From contig CAMRHE010000206.1 of the NCBI GenBank assembly GCA_947044405.1, positions 496,001 to 560,000 on the forward strand: a DNA stretch of 64,000 nt, read 5' to 3'. Positions 22,527 to 34,710 of this stretch are shown piece by piece. Every line of letters begins with the position of its first letter. Within the stretch, counting starts at the first letter, position 1. A model generated the notes under the pieces. That model was not told where the DNA came from. It worked only from the letters and a program-made list of their open reading frames with translations, and searched no databases. The position numbers and the translations under genes were made by a program. Source of the DNA: Leptodactylus fallax (taxonomy: Eukaryota; Chordata; Amphibia; Anura; Leptodactylidae).

Positions 22527-22540
22527 TTTTTTTTTTTTAA
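22492..22540. repeat. (ATT)n microsatellite followed by a T-tract
   Basis: About 11 TTA/ATT units followed by about 13 T, just before the Tc1 element T4. It may be the tail of an old retroposon. Confidence 0.9.
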
Positions 22541-22622
22541 ATTTATTTTTAACTATTCAAGCTTCTCCCCTGCCTCCATTGGCATTCAAAGCCAAAAATG
22601 GTTACGAAAGAAATGGGAAATA

Positions 22623-24272
22623 CAGTCATATGAAAAAGTTTGGGCACCCCTATTAATCTTAATCATTTTTAGTTCTAAATAATTTGGGTGTTTGCAACAG
22701 CCATTTCAATTTGATATATCTAATAACTGATGGACACAGTAATATTTCAGGATTGAAATGAGGTTTATTGTACTAACAGAAAATGTGCAATATGCATTAA
22801 ACCAAAATTTGACCGGTGCAAAAATTTGGGTACCCTTATCATTTTATTGATTTGAATACTCCTAACTACTTTTTACTGACTTACTGAAGCACAAAATTGG
22901 TTTTGTAACCTCACTGAGCTTTGAACTTCATAGCCAGGTGTATCCAATCATGAGAAAAGGTATTTAAGGTGGCCAATTGCAAGTTGTTCTCCTATTTGAA
23001 TCTCCTCTGAAGAGTGGCATCATGGGATCCTCAAAACAACTCTCAAATGATCTGAAAACAAAGATTGTTCAACATAGTTGTTCAGGGGAAGGATATAAAA
23101 AGTTGTCTCAGAGATTTAACCTGTCAGTTTCCACTGTGAGGAACATAGTAAGGAAATGAAAGACCACAGGGACAGTTCTTGTTAAGCCCAGAAGTGGCAG
23201 GCCAAGAAAAATATCAGAAAGGCAGAGAAGAAGAATGGTGAGAACAGTCAAGGACAATCCACAGACCACCTCCAAAGAGCTGCAGCATCATCTTGCTGCA
23301 GATGGTGTCACTGTGCATCGGTCAACAATACAGCACACTTTGCACAAGGAGAAGCTGTATGGGAGAGTGATGCGAAAGAAGCCGTTTCTGAAAGCACGCC
23401 ACAAACAGAGTCGCCTGAGGTATGCAAAAGCACATTTGGACAAGCCAGCTTCATTTTGGAAGAAGGTCCTGTGGACTGATGAAACAAAGATTGAGTTGTT
23501 TGGTCATACAAAAAGGCGTTATGCATGGCGTCCAAAAAACACAGCATTCCAAGAAAAACACTTGCTACCCACTGTAAAATTTGGTGGAGGTTCCATCATG
23601 CTTTGGGGCTGTGTGGCCAATGCCGGCAACGGGAATCTTGTTAAATTTGAGGGTCGCATGGATTCAACTCAGTATCTGCAGATTCTTGAGAATAATGTAC
23701 AAGAATCAGTGACGAATTTGAAGTTACGCCGGGGATGGATATTTCAGCAAGACAATGATCCAAAACACAGCTCCAAATCTACTCAGGCATTCATGCAGAG
23801 GAACAATTACAATGTTCTGGAATGGCCATCCCAGTCCCCAGACCTGAATATCATTGAACATCTGTGGGATAATTTGAAGCGGGCTGTCCATGCTCGGCGA
23901 CCATCAAACTTAACTGAACTGGAATTGTTTTGTAAAGAGGAATGGTCAAAAATACCTTCATCCAGGATCCAGGAACTGATTAAAAGCTACAGGAAGCGAC
24001 TAGAGGCTGTTATTTTTGTAAAAGGAGGATCTACTAAATATTAATGTCACTTTTCTGTTGAGGTGCCCATACTTTTGCACCGGTCAAATTTTGGTTTAAT
24101 GCATATTGCACATTTTCTGTTAGTACAATAAACCTCATTTCAATCCTGAAATATTACTGTGTCCATCAGTTATTAGATATATCAAATTGAAATGGCTGTT
24201 GCAAACACCCAAATATTTAGAACTAAAAATGATTAAGATTAATAGGGGTGCCCAAACTTTTTCATATGACTG
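22623..24272 (+). mobile_element. Tc1-like transposon T4
   Basis: This 1650-bp element is flanked by TA (22621-22622 and 24273-24274). It has long inverted ends: CAGTCATATGAAAAAGTTTG at the left and CAAACTTTTTCATATGACTG at the right. The inverted repeats extend over roughly 220 bp, including the GGTTTAATGCATATTGCAC block. It lies in the same intron as T3, opposite in orientation. Confidence 0.93.
23022..24044 (+). pseudogene. Tc1-like transposase with a single nonsense codon (T4)
   Basis: The frame runs from ATG (23022-23024, peptide MGSSKQLS) to TAA at 24042-24044: 1023 nt, 340 residues. The only break I see is TGA at 23157-23159, where the family has tryptophan (IVRK-stop-KTTG). After it the frame is open to the end. 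The catalytic residues are present in LWTDETKIELFG, FQQDNDPKHSS and SPDLNIIEHLW. The DNA-binding half includes a SGRPRK basic motif. Confidence 0.92.
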
Positions 24273-24516
24273 TATATAGCAAGTACTTTTACCTTCTGCT
24301 CAATCCACTCCTTTGGCTTTGGTTCAAAAAAACCACAGCAAAATTTGCAACAGAAAAACTGTGTTTCCGCAATGTGGGGCCTTTGCCTTACAGACATTCT
24401 CAGTCAATAAATATACAGATACACATGCATATTCTTATATAGTATATATATACACATACATTTGCATATATATAGGAAAATATGTATACAGAGATATACA
24501 ACTGCATACAGATATT

Positions 24517-24517
<1 letters not shown>

Positions 24518-24561
<44 letters not shown>
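24518..24561. repeat. (AT)n microsatellite
   Basis: About 22 AT units. It produces false frames of alternating Tyr/Ile on both strands. A second AT patch lies at about 24986-25012. Confidence 0.95.
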
Positions 24562-24562
<1 letters not shown>

Positions 24563-24565
<3 letters not shown>

Positions 24566-24986
24566 CAACTTGGGGGAATTAGTCTCAAAATGGCGGCAGA
24601 CTCCTGGTCCGGACAGCGGTGGTTCGTGGTACTGGACGCCGGATAGATAGTGTTCAGACAGTCCAAGTGTAAAAACTAAACGGGCTTTATTCAGCTTACG
24701 TGCAACATAACAAAACAACAAAAATCTAGGCCACAGTTAGGGCACTAACTCACTCCTTGAGCCCCTAACTAGCCTGACTACTGCTCAGCTCCAGCAACAG
24801 TCCCCTGTGGACCCCAGCCCTCCTGGCACAGACCGTCTATCTGTCCAACTGGTTCCACAGTTCCTGCTTCCTGCAGGTTTCTCCAGCCTTCTGGAGATAC
24901 GCGCCCCCACCCAAAGGCGTGGCTGAGAACCTTTTCTGGCCTGGGCCCGGGTCGCTCAATAGCGTCCTCTGGTTCACATACTCACA
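24563..24986 (-). mobile_element. Candidate solo LTR inserted in an AT microsatellite
   Basis: A 424-bp GC-richer block starts with TG and ends with CA, with AT-repeat DNA on both sides. On the minus strand it carries an AATAAA signal near 24687, followed by about 120 bp, as in the R-U5 part of an LTR. No internal retroelement genes adjoin it. The AT flanks make any target duplication unreadable, so this is a candidate only. Confidence 0.45.
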
Positions 24987-26262
24987 ATATATATATACAT
25001 ACTGTATATAGGTAAATATTTAAATACACACAGAGTCCAAACACATATAAAGGTACTTAGTAATTATTGTTATAACAAGGACTTCCTGCCTTTAGTCACA
25101 TTTTCTTAGTCCAGAGAAACACCGCGATCTGTCCACCGTACCTGCAAAGTGAATGGGATTCTGGGTAATTCTGTTCACACGTTGAAGAAAAATATCTGCA
25201 GTGGAAATGCTGCAATTTCAAAAACACAACCATTTTTTATAAATCACAGCATATCAATTATACACTGTAGTTTTCTGTATAGGTATAATAGAAGCAGAAA
25301 GTCCTCACTTTCTGAAAAAAAGGCTGCGGAAAAAAACACGCTTTTTGGCTTGCTGTGTCAGACCTTAGCCTAGCATTGTGTACACAGGTTAGCATCTATT
25401 CAGATAGATTTTTTTTTAAATCCATTTAGCTGATCAGTTTGATGGATGCAAATGGAGGCCATCTGTTTACATAAAAATCAGCGTAAAAAAAAAAACAGTC
25501 CTGTTTCTGTCTGTATATTTATTTATTTTACTTACTCTTTCTCCATTTAGTTTGAAGGACACAAAAATATAGTATACCATAGTTTTGTGTCCATCAGAAG
25601 ACACGGACAGAAATGGATCCTTTCTTCTTTTTTAACATTGTTCTTTGTATATCATTACTATTTCTTTTTAGACCACCATTAGTTCCATGCTGCAGTACAT
25701 TGGAGGGTTTACACATAAAACACACAAAACAATACTAATAGTGACCCACTGTTATAGTGGGATAGAGGGCCCTGCCCACAGTCTACGAGGGAAGAGGGAT
25801 AAAGACAGTAGGTGAGGGTAGAAGCTGTTCAGGTGGTGGTGTGGTGACAGCGGGATTATTGAAGGTTGTAGGCTTTCCCGAAATGGTGAGTCTTCAGGGT
25901 CCTTTTGAAGCTTGTGATAGAGGGGACAGTCTTATGTGTCGTGGACTTATGGTAGCAAAGTTCTAGAGTATACAGGATGCACAGGAGAAGTCTTGGAGGT
26001 GTTAGTATGAAGAACGGATAAGAGATAGGTAGATGGATGGCCACCCATTTGCATCCATTTAACAGATCTGCTAAACGAATGTAAAAAAAACATGACTGAA
26101 CCCTTAGATTTTCCTTTGGTATAAAAGAATAACATGATAGGGTTAGTAGTGGTGAAAGACCTGGTAGCTCCTGTTGCTGCCTCTTTCCTTATGTACAGTA
26201 TGTCCTAATTCAGATTGATATTCCTCTGCATTTATTTATTGAGTTGTTTTTCTTTTCAACAG
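24987..26262 (+). other. Intron of mucin gene 1 with dispersed repeat fragments
   Basis: 25140-25320 resembles 34230-34345 (shared GTATAATRGAAGCAGAAAGTCC block), a dispersed non-coding family. 25680-26030 looks like the internal part of the L2-like family (GTGAGTCTTCAGGGTCCTTTTGAAG, then AGAAGTCTTGGAGGTG). No exon was found. Confidence 0.45.
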
Positions 26263-26308
26263 GGTGTTATTGAAGTGAGTGAAGATGGCTGCTGTTCAAT
26301 ATGCAAGG
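26263..26308 (+). CDS. Gel-forming mucin gene 1, exon B5 (short closing exon of last module)
   Basis: A 46-nt exon with acceptor CAACAG and donor GTAAGA. It starts in phase 0 and ends after the first base of a codon. The peptide is GVIEVSEDGCCSICK. The DGCC..C motif is the standard last element before the mucin cystine knot. It is the short form of the B exon, cut at the point where the knot begins. Confidence 0.88.
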
Positions 26309-26490
26309 GTAAGATCATATTTTAAGAATAAAATAGCATTAAGATGACAATAGTGGCATTGTCACTTGCACACAAGCAAATATAGTCTGGAAAATTCGGA
26401 CCATACTGTATATTTCCAGCATTTCCATTGCATTGACATTGGCATATAATATGCTATTTTTACATGCCTTGGCAAGCACTTATGTAAAGT

Positions 26491-26873
26491 TTAAAGGGAG
26501 TCTGTCAGCAGTAAATTATTTATAAACATAATACCAGTACCTTGTAGAGGAGAGTCTACAGTTTCCAAATATACCTCTGTATTCTGTATAAATGTCCATA
26601 TAAATTGCCATTTTATTTATATACATATACATATACATAAGGGGAATAGTGCTTTGAAGACATGCCTTAGTTTGCCTGGACTTTAATCTCCAGTCTTCTA
26701 GACTCCCGGGCAAAGCACTTTTCCCCTCATCTGTATACGAATAAAATGGCAATTTACATGTAAATGGGGCTGCAAAACTGAATAACAAAGGAATACTTGG
26801 AAACTGTGGAATCATGTCTACAAGGTACTAGCATAGGTAAAAAGCAAATTTACTGCTGACACACTCCCTTTAA
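26491..26873. mobile_element. MITE with 26-bp terminal inverted repeats
   Basis: The left end TTAAAGGGAGTCTGTCAGCAGTAAATT mirrors the right end AATTTACTGCTGACACACTCCCTTTAA, with one mismatch. The unit of about 383 bp has no gene. It lies in the intron between exons B5 and the first cystine-knot exon. Confidence 0.75.
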
Positions 26874-26939
26874 GGTTATACATAAGCTTATTTGATGTAG
26901 AAGATGTAGAGAGAACTTGATCATATTGCTTTCCTTTAG

Positions 26940-27048
26940 CTCCAAAGCTTTGCAGACTTGAAATTGGTCCTTTGTCTCTTCTGGATGAGGATTGTCCATT
27001 CAATATAACTATTCCATACTGTACTGGAGTGTGCCCATATACTAAAAT
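26940..27048 (+). CDS. Gel-forming mucin gene 1, C-terminal cystine knot exon 1
   Basis: A 109-nt exon with acceptor CTTTAG and donor GTAAGT. It enters with two bases of a codon and leaves with two. The peptide is A-PKLCRLEIGPLS through EDCPFNITIPYCTGVCPYTK. The C-x-G-x-C loop is the signature of the CTCK domain, which joins mucin monomers as disulphide dimers in the endoplasmic reticulum (family knowledge). NIT is a potential N-glycosylation site. Confidence 0.92.
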
Positions 27049-28131
27049 GTAAGTATTTCAAAATGACATGTTCATACATCAGATATATCAGAATGAAAGA
27101 ACATTTCGGCTTAAATCAAGAACCACTGTTAATAAAAAAAAGTCCTTGAATTGTCCTTTTATGAGGACAACAAACGTGAGCCTCATGCCCCGATCTGTGC
27201 CTCGCTGACCACATTCACAGAATGTGGGTGTTGCAGAGATCGGAGCAGGCCGAGGCAGGGACACCTTGGCTCAACTGATTTATTTAGTTGTCTGGCGTGA
27301 GTTACAATGGAAATCTATGCCAGTTCCTATCTGGCATAGATTTCCATTCTGGTGCCAGGACCTCCAGCAGATTTATAAAGAAGCCACAGCCTCTTCAAAA
27401 ATGTCTCTCGGTACAATTTGCCCCACTGTGTACAAAGCTTCATAAAGTTTCAGGCTTCAGTCTCCACGTCTTTGTAGACCCCCGTTGTGCAGTTTGAAAG
27501 CTAATCCTAATTTCAGATATTTCTCATGTGGGCTTGTCCCTCTAAATAATGCATACTGTATATGAAATCACTTGTATGAGCACATCTTCATTCCTGTATT
27601 GCCTTCCTCTTCTAAAGCCTATGAGAGATCTCTTTTTCCTTGAGCTGACTGACACTGATGTTGAGGAGTTTGTGACTTCCATCCTCTTATCCTCCAGAAA
27701 TCATGCCAAGGGTGGCCTTCTCTCTATTTACACATGCCCCTGCAGATTTCTCTGTGTGCTCTTCTCCCTATCTAGAACCTAATATATTATATTAGGTATT
27801 TGTCACGGTTTCTTGTCAACCATTAATTGCTGTACATTTGGTATAATGGAGTGGAGTATATTGTTTCCATCTTGTGTACCACCATGTTTGGATATACCCC
27901 CACACCCTTTAAACATTGTGCATTTGGGCGTTATGAATGAAATTACAAGTAGAGAGGTGAATGTTGAGAGAGTTAAATAAAAATTACAAAAAAAAGACAG
28001 AGAACAAAAAATTAACAGAAGATGGATTTTGGGTGAGGAAAGAATGGGACACATTCTTAATAGGAAGTGGTCAGGGAAATTGATGAAACTTGTACAAATT
28101 CTATTCAGCTGACATTTTTGTTTCCCCTTAG
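27049..28131 (+). other. Intron inside the cystine knot
   Basis: A 1083-bp intron. Inverted patches occur near 27305-27350 (ATGGAAATCTATGCCAG and its mirror). No extra exon was identified, although a very small in-frame exon could be missed by eye. Confidence 0.55.
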
Positions 28132-28282
28132 GAAAAATGTAATTGAACCAGAATGCATATGCTGCAAAAATCTCAAGTCAACAAAACGAAGAGAAAATGT
28201 CAGATGTAACAATGGGACTTTTATTTCCTATGAATATGACTACATTGAGAAGTGTGGCTGTACCACTAAGCAGTGTGAATAG
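28132..28282 (+). CDS. Gel-forming mucin gene 1, last exon with cystine knot end and stop
   Basis: Acceptor CCTTAG; the first base completes an ATG codon started in the previous exon. The peptide runs KNVIEPECICCKNL, then RRENVRC, FISYEYDYIEKCGC and TTKQCE, ending at TAG (28280-28282). The C-x-CC, V-x-C, Y-x-x-I-x-x-C-x-C and final cysteine are the conserved second half of the CTCK domain. The protein ends directly after the last knot cysteine plus one residue. The loop between C-G-V-C and C-I-C-C is 12 residues, about four shorter than in VWF and human mucins. Confidence 0.93.
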
Positions 28283-28452
28283 TTCTGTACACTAACACCT
28301 TCTTTGTAGGTTTTTTGTCCTATAGCCCCATGTGTACTGTACCTGTAACATTCTCATTCTAAGCTTCAACTATCTGACCTATGTTCCTGTTCATTTTCAC
28401 AAATTAATCTTTTAGATATTTCTCCATTAGCATCTTACACCAATTTGTATAG
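28283..28452 (+). other. 3' untranslated region of mucin gene 1 (proximal part)
   Basis: Sequence after the stop. No AATAAA occurs before the MITE that starts at 28453. An ATTAAA lies at 28758-28763, inside that MITE, so the true polyadenylation site is not settled by the sequence. Confidence 0.4.
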
Positions 28453-28790
28453 GGGGTTGTCTAGTTCCTATTTTTATTATTTAATGCTCCTGTTACAGAT
28501 ATAACCCTAAGAGATGAATACTCACTCTCCCCACGCCTCTGTTTCCATCAGCAGAAGCTCCTTTCCTTTGTATACAGGTCCGGTTTTGTTTGTGCGAGGG
28601 GACCACCGCAGCCAATCACAGGTCACCCCAAATGATACATCACAGCAGTCAAGCGCTGTTTGGGAAGAGATCACCACAAACAGTATGGGACCTGTATACA
28701 AAGTGAAAGAGTCACATAATGCTCATTTCTTATGTTTACATCCCCTATAGCAGCAGCATTAAATATTAAAAATGGGATCTGGACAACCCC
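28453..28790. mobile_element. MITE with 17-bp inverted ends just past mucin gene 1
   Basis: The left end GGGGTTGTCTAGTTCC and right end GGATCTGGACAACCCC are inverted copies with few mismatches. It is non-coding. A similar GGGGTTGTC start appears at 5290. It may supply the downstream polyadenylation region of gene 1. Confidence 0.65.
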
Positions 28791-29777
28791 TTTAACCTAA
28801 TTTGTACAGACCAGATAGCAGGTACATAAAATAAGTATACTTCACCATATCCTACTTCTCTATTCTGACTAGACCATCATAAGCATTCACATAGATACTT
28901 TCATAAATCACACATTACGCAGAGTTTTAGAAAACCGAAAATTGGTGACTATATATTGTTAAAGACCTGGTTTGGTCTTAAGGATTAAGAATTGCACAGA
29001 TGTAACTTTGCATTAAGGCCCCACTTCGGCGGTTCTTCTTCTTCAAGTGTCCGGCAGACTGACCTGACGATTCACAAACCAGCTGGAAGTCCCTGTTTTC
29101 TATGTAAGTCTAGGACAGCATAACATCTAGGCTCCCATAGCCTTACATAGAAAAAAGTTACTTTTGACTGCAATACATTTTAGAAAAGAATTCCTTGTCT
29201 TCCACTTCATATACATTAGGCCACCAAGTAGAGAAAAAACAAAGCCATAAATTATTATCTGACATTAATTCGATTAATCTGAATAATTTATCAAACCCAA
29301 CACACAGGGATTTATCTGTATATCAATACTGTGTATGCGCCTCAGCCCTGGAGGCAGAGAGGGCCTGAAATACCATCCAAATACTGTATGTCATCAGATT
29401 AGAACTCTTATTATATCAGGCTGTATATTGTCAGTCATGTAATTCTGACTTCTAATAATTATTATCCCTGTTTAGAAATTCATGTATCATGTTTTTGGTA
29501 TGAAAAATCTCAAATAACTGCCATGGTGCAGGAAAATTTTACTTTTACTTTGCTTATGCTTTAAGTAATGTGATAAATCAGTTACTATATTGAATACAAA
29601 TTAAAAGTTAATAAATTGATGCTGATCTGATTTGTACTTTTGTGTGATATAATGCATACATTCCAATGTTGCCTTTACAGTACTCATTAAAACTACCTGC
29701 TGCTAAACTGTCTTACAATCTGTATAACACATAACAATCATATTGTGGGTATCTGATACCTGAATCTATTTGTACCA
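28791..29777. other. Intergenic DNA, nothing recognised
   Basis: No frames with domains, no element termini and no tandem array. AATAAA occurs near 29610, but it is far from the stop codon. Confidence 0.5.
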
Positions 29778-30025
29778 TAGATGTGTCCACCCTTAATGTA
29801 GCTGCAATATGGTGCAGGGCTTCAGTTCCTCATTAAACCAATTCATTACAATATTGTGACATTCTATCAAAATCCTTGAAAAGCTGCAACACATACTACA
29901 ACCGCATAGACACATATAGGATATCTTTGTGACACAATATAATGACAACATGTTGTCTTGAAAAGCTAATCATCTTGCGAAATGCATGTCCAGCCAAGAA
30001 GAGAGGTAAGGAATGACACATCTGT
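29778..30025 (+). repeat. Dispersed repeat, copy shared with 44510-44750
   Basis: Starts GATGTGTCCACCCTTA and continues through an AACCAATTCATTACAA-type block and GCATAGACA to an AGGTAAGGAATGACA-type end. The same blocks occur in the same order at 44510-44750. Non-coding, family unknown. Confidence 0.65.
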
Positions 30026-30784
30026 ACTTTCACGCTAACAATTTAGACAGTATTAGAAGAAAGCCTATGTAAATTTGCAGTGGCACTTTTTATCTTACAG
30101 TACAACTATACCTATTGGTTATGAATAGTGCTCTCTGCTACCAAAGGTGCCTGACTGACAAATCCAATATGCATTACTTCATGTAAGCAAGATCCAGACT
30201 TGTGAAGTAGCTGGGCAGCAACCAGAAACTTGCAATTATGACTTTTAATCAACTTTCAATAAAATTCATATACATTTTTTATTGAATTGTGCATGACCAG
30301 AGATTCATATCTGATATATCTGTATAAAGATACATGCTTGAAATGGCTGCTACCACCCTATATAAGTCTGGAACTAAAATTCCAGCCACACAAAAAATAT
30401 ACAATAAAAGAAAAAAGATGTGACATGCATATAGGAAAAAAATAGGAAACTTTTTGTACTTTATTGTGGACTTTCCTATATGCATGCTACATCTCTTTTC
30501 TAACTTGTTTGATACTGATAAAACTATAGATGTTAGCTGATCATTACTATGTATATACGTTTACAAGCTATGGCGATATGTGGATGCCACTTGCTTTTCC
30601 ATTACATTTCACATACTTTTCATGTGGATTTTGCAATTTTTAATGTATTTTTGTACTGTAAATAATTAATTGAATTGAATGAATTAATTGACATTGATCT
30701 TTGTAACCACATATATCTGTCACACTATTGTGAACAAAGCGCAACATTATTATTTTTTTTTTTGTAAATAAATGCAAACACTGA
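30026..30784. other. Intergenic DNA, nothing recognised
   Basis: AT-rich, with A- and T-tracts and short inverted patches near 30260-30290 and 30420-30490. No gene evidence. Confidence 0.5.
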
Positions 30785-31015
30785 CCAAGCCCCTTTAAAT
30801 AATCACAGACGTGTCCCTTAAACAATTACAAACCCCAAGACAGACCAAAGTCCCTAAATTAATACAGACCCCAATTTAGACCCCTAAATAAATAAAGACC
30901 CTAGACTAGATCCCCTAAATATAGACTCAGACCCAATAAATAAATTCTCATCCAAGACCAAACCCCTAAATACAGATCCCAGATCAAATCCCTTAAACCA
31001 TCACAGACAAGACAC
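30785..31015. repeat. Degenerate tandem array of AAATA-AGACCC units
   Basis: Irregular units of about 20-30 bp with CCCCTAAAT or CCCTTAAA followed by ACAGACC or AGACC, repeated roughly nine times. A shorter version is at 16380-16460. Non-coding. Confidence 0.6.
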
Positions 31016-34000
31016 TTATATACAGCTAAGGCTAGGTTCACATCTGTGCTAAAACAGTGGCTACCCGCGGACACCATAGATTATAATAGGGTCTGCCAGG
31101 TGTCTGACAGTGGTCCGTCTGGTGTCCATCAGATGCCTGCCGTTTTTATACTGAAACCTCAGTGCAGGACTTTTCTCTCCGCCGATGTCTGGCGGTTTCT
31201 GCGGCTGTCATGTACCCCTGCACATGGTGCAGCAGTTTTGTCATAGCAGCATACAGCAACATAGTGATATAACAGTAGTCACAGCCAAAGTTGCTGTGTA
31301 GTCCTAGCCGTATTCTAATTATATGTGTTATTAGTTACATGTGTGTGCCACTTTGATAAATCTCGTTCTCTCCAAATTAAAAGTGAAATGTTGTAAGTGT
31401 CATTCTTGTGACACTTTTAATAAATCTTGCCCATTGTTTTGACTGTAATCACTACTACGTAAGACAAGAGGGTAGACACAGAAGATGTAAATATCACCCA
31501 ACATCTTACAGGTTTAAGTCACATCCCCATTCACCCAGAAACACCCACTTATTATTTGCACAGCCTGTTCCCTTTGTGATTGAGAGGTACAAATATACAG
31601 CATGAGATGGATGTTATATAGAAAGCAACCACAGGATAGTTATCAGGTAAGTGCATGAAGGTCTATATATGGTACAAGATTATGTGATAGGTGCAGCCTC
31701 TATATTAAATGTATTATCCATGATTAGAAAGCTTGGCTGCCTTTTTTTTAGAAAGAGCTCCACTTCCTCTTCCCAGGAAGTGACATCATATCTGTTGATC
31801 ACATGGCCATGTTACAGTTCACTCCCATTCAAATGAGTGGAATCGAGGTGCAGCATGGCCATGTGACCAATGAACGTGATGTCGCTTCTTGAGAAAAGAA
31901 AGTGGAGCACTTGCTCTAAAGAAAGTAGTCATGTTTTCTAATCCTGAATAATCCCTTTAAATTGGTATTACATATGTAACATCCCTCATCTTCCAGGCCA
32001 CACTGCTCCTCTCTTACTAGTGGCACTGCTACAGCACAGCCCTAGGTCTCTTCCTGTTCCTCCTGTCACACAATTTCCAAAGTCACCATTGGCCATTATA
32101 GCACTTGAGTCATGTCTGCAGTGAGAGTGTGCAGTGTAGCAGTCTGCAATCTGTGAAGTATTTGGCAGCAGGTATATAATAAGGATGTTGTGACTACATT
32201 TACACCATTTTCCTAACTAGAGATTACCAAACCATTCAAGATTTGTTTTATTTTGGGTGTCTCGAGTCCCAGATTCATTTTGGGATGAGTAAGTTCAGTA
32301 CAAACCACACCTTAAATTGGAGTAAAACATCATACATGTATCATACTCTTAGGGCTTAGTTAGCACTATCAGCATGCCTGGTCTGCCAGCTGAAAAATCA
32401 AGAATATATTCTGAAATTGAATGGATTCTATTTTCTTGCCTGTTATCCCTATATGGGAGCACATGCCACATCAACATTGTGTTGGCAGGGACAATATACA
32501 GAGTTTTAATAAAAATTTGGGGAACACCATCAAAAAGCTGGACTATCTTCCAAAAGTTATCATGAGGTAAAAGTTGTTCTTCTTTCTCTCACAGTTATTG
32601 ATAACCACAGTTATCCATTGTGTCTGTGGTTTGCTGCATGCAGTAATCATTCACCGTATACTGCTACTCAAACTCACACTCCTGTGACAGGGGTGGGCTC
32701 CCCAGAATACAGCGAAGTCACAGACGAGAAGGACAAACCAATGCCAGTTCAGCGAAAACATACTTAACTAAAACCACGGTAAAAGAACTACACAGAATTT
32801 CACACACACTTGACTGGTGAGCAGACACCCCTGTGCTCTATATGGTAGGCTGGTAGGCTCTATATGTCCAAACTACCTCACTATAGTTTGCCTACCGACA
32901 GGCCCATCTAGGATGGCCGCCCCAAATTAACTATTAATACCTCTGATAAAGAAGGGACACTTTTGTGTGTAATGCCGGCTTACCGGTGATGCAGCATGGG
33001 GGGCTAACAAACTTATAGAAAAGTCTAAACCCAGACCTCCCTGATCACTCCTAGTGAATATCAGTATCCAGTCCTGAGCAAGTGGAAACAGGCAACTTGA
33101 TGAACTTGGTAATATTTCAAAAAATGCACAGGGTCCTCTGAGGTTAGGTTGCAACAGGTGAAGAATCCTGAATCCTTAATAATTCAAACAATAATTAACT
33201 GCTGCTATATTTAACTGATAGCAACAGGCCAAACTGAGTGTCAATAGAAAGTTCTAACACCCTAGTACTATACTTTGGTGCCAAAGCTAACTGTCACGTG
33301 CACGTTGTAGACCACCACCGCGTGGTGGACCTGAGCTCAGGCTTACCGACCCGGGTCGTGGACCTTTCTGGCTGAAACAGATTCTGATGATGCGGGGTTT
33401 CCTCCACTACAAGCAGCACTGCTTCTAGACTGTCACACATTCAGTTGCAGTTCCCGATGCGGCTTCTCACGAGGCCTGGCTTTCGTTGCTTCCCAGTGGC
33501 ACTCTCCTGCGCGATCTTCTCCCATTTAAGGTGAGGAGTGTAGAAGAGGTCATCTCTGTTCACCCAGAGATGTTCTTGGTTCTGTCAGAACATTCTCCAG
33601 AGCTGATGGTGACAGATCCTATGCCAGAATCTCTGTCTTTCACAGATGCTTGGAGACTAACCAACTAACATGGCCACATCAGACCTTCCTGTGAAGCACT
33701 TCCTACCCTGCACCCATGAGATGATATCAGTACTAGAAAACACCAGGCCTTGCTGCATTTCGAGACTGTGACCTCTGACACTCAAAAAACATTGACCTGG
33801 TGTGCCATCACAGCTAATGAATTGTCTCTACCCATAATTGTTGCTCCACATATTGACAGTGGCGTGTACCTTTCCCCATATGAAAATGTAAAAGAAGATA
33901 TGTGGTGATATGGTGATATAAAGCAGGGACAGCTTTCCTTGAGAAATAATGGTGGCTAGGTATTCTCCATCAAGACTGCACCACCAGTTACTTGGCCAGG

Positions 34001-34710
34001 TGGGAGTTAAAGTTGTATGGAGATGACAATGATAATGATGATTACCATGTGCTAGGTGTGGATGTGTCCTACCTACAAAGATGATTAAGGGGAGAAGAAA
34101 TAGAACGCTCTTGCTCACTTGGTGCCACTGTCAATTCCATTTTACCAAATGAGTGGGTGATGCTATTTCATGTGAATACGAAAAGATTTAGTTTCTACAC
34201 GTGTGCCTGCACGCCCATGGAAAAACACATGACAAGGACACGCTGCAATTTCCTTCGTGATTTGGGAAATTGCAGCATGTCAATTATACCTACAGAAACA
34301 GTTTCCCTATAGGTATAATGGAAGCAGAAAGTCCACAGAGGATATTTTTTGTTTTTTGATCTGATCACTATTGTAATGCATTACAATGCTAATGCATTGT
34401 AAAAAAAAAAAAAAAGACGGCACTTCCTTTACAGGCTGCATAGAGCCTTCAATAGGCTCCTGGCTGTCATAGTAACAGATCTCCAGCCCTGGATCTCACT
34501 CCCAGAGCTGGCGATCCATGGGGCAATGGAGGTTCTTGGAGGTTCTCATGCTTTGACTGAGGCGCCAGAGGGGTCAATAGGTATAATAAGGGGATATAAT
34601 ACAGCAGAGACCCCGCAGCTATGGTGGCTTCTCAGCAACTGAGCACCCCCCTATTTAAACACCCGGCATTCTCCATACTATTATGGTGGATATCAGGAAT
34701 GGGTTAAACA

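Noticed and set aside
24313..24721. Open frames rich in Tyr-Ile repeats on both strands
   Set aside because: They come from the AT microsatellite at 24518-24561 and nearby AT-rich DNA.
32690..33300. Possible degraded LTR or retroelement fragment
   Set aside because: Composition and motifs suggested an LTR, but no second copy, clear ends or internal genes were found in the window.
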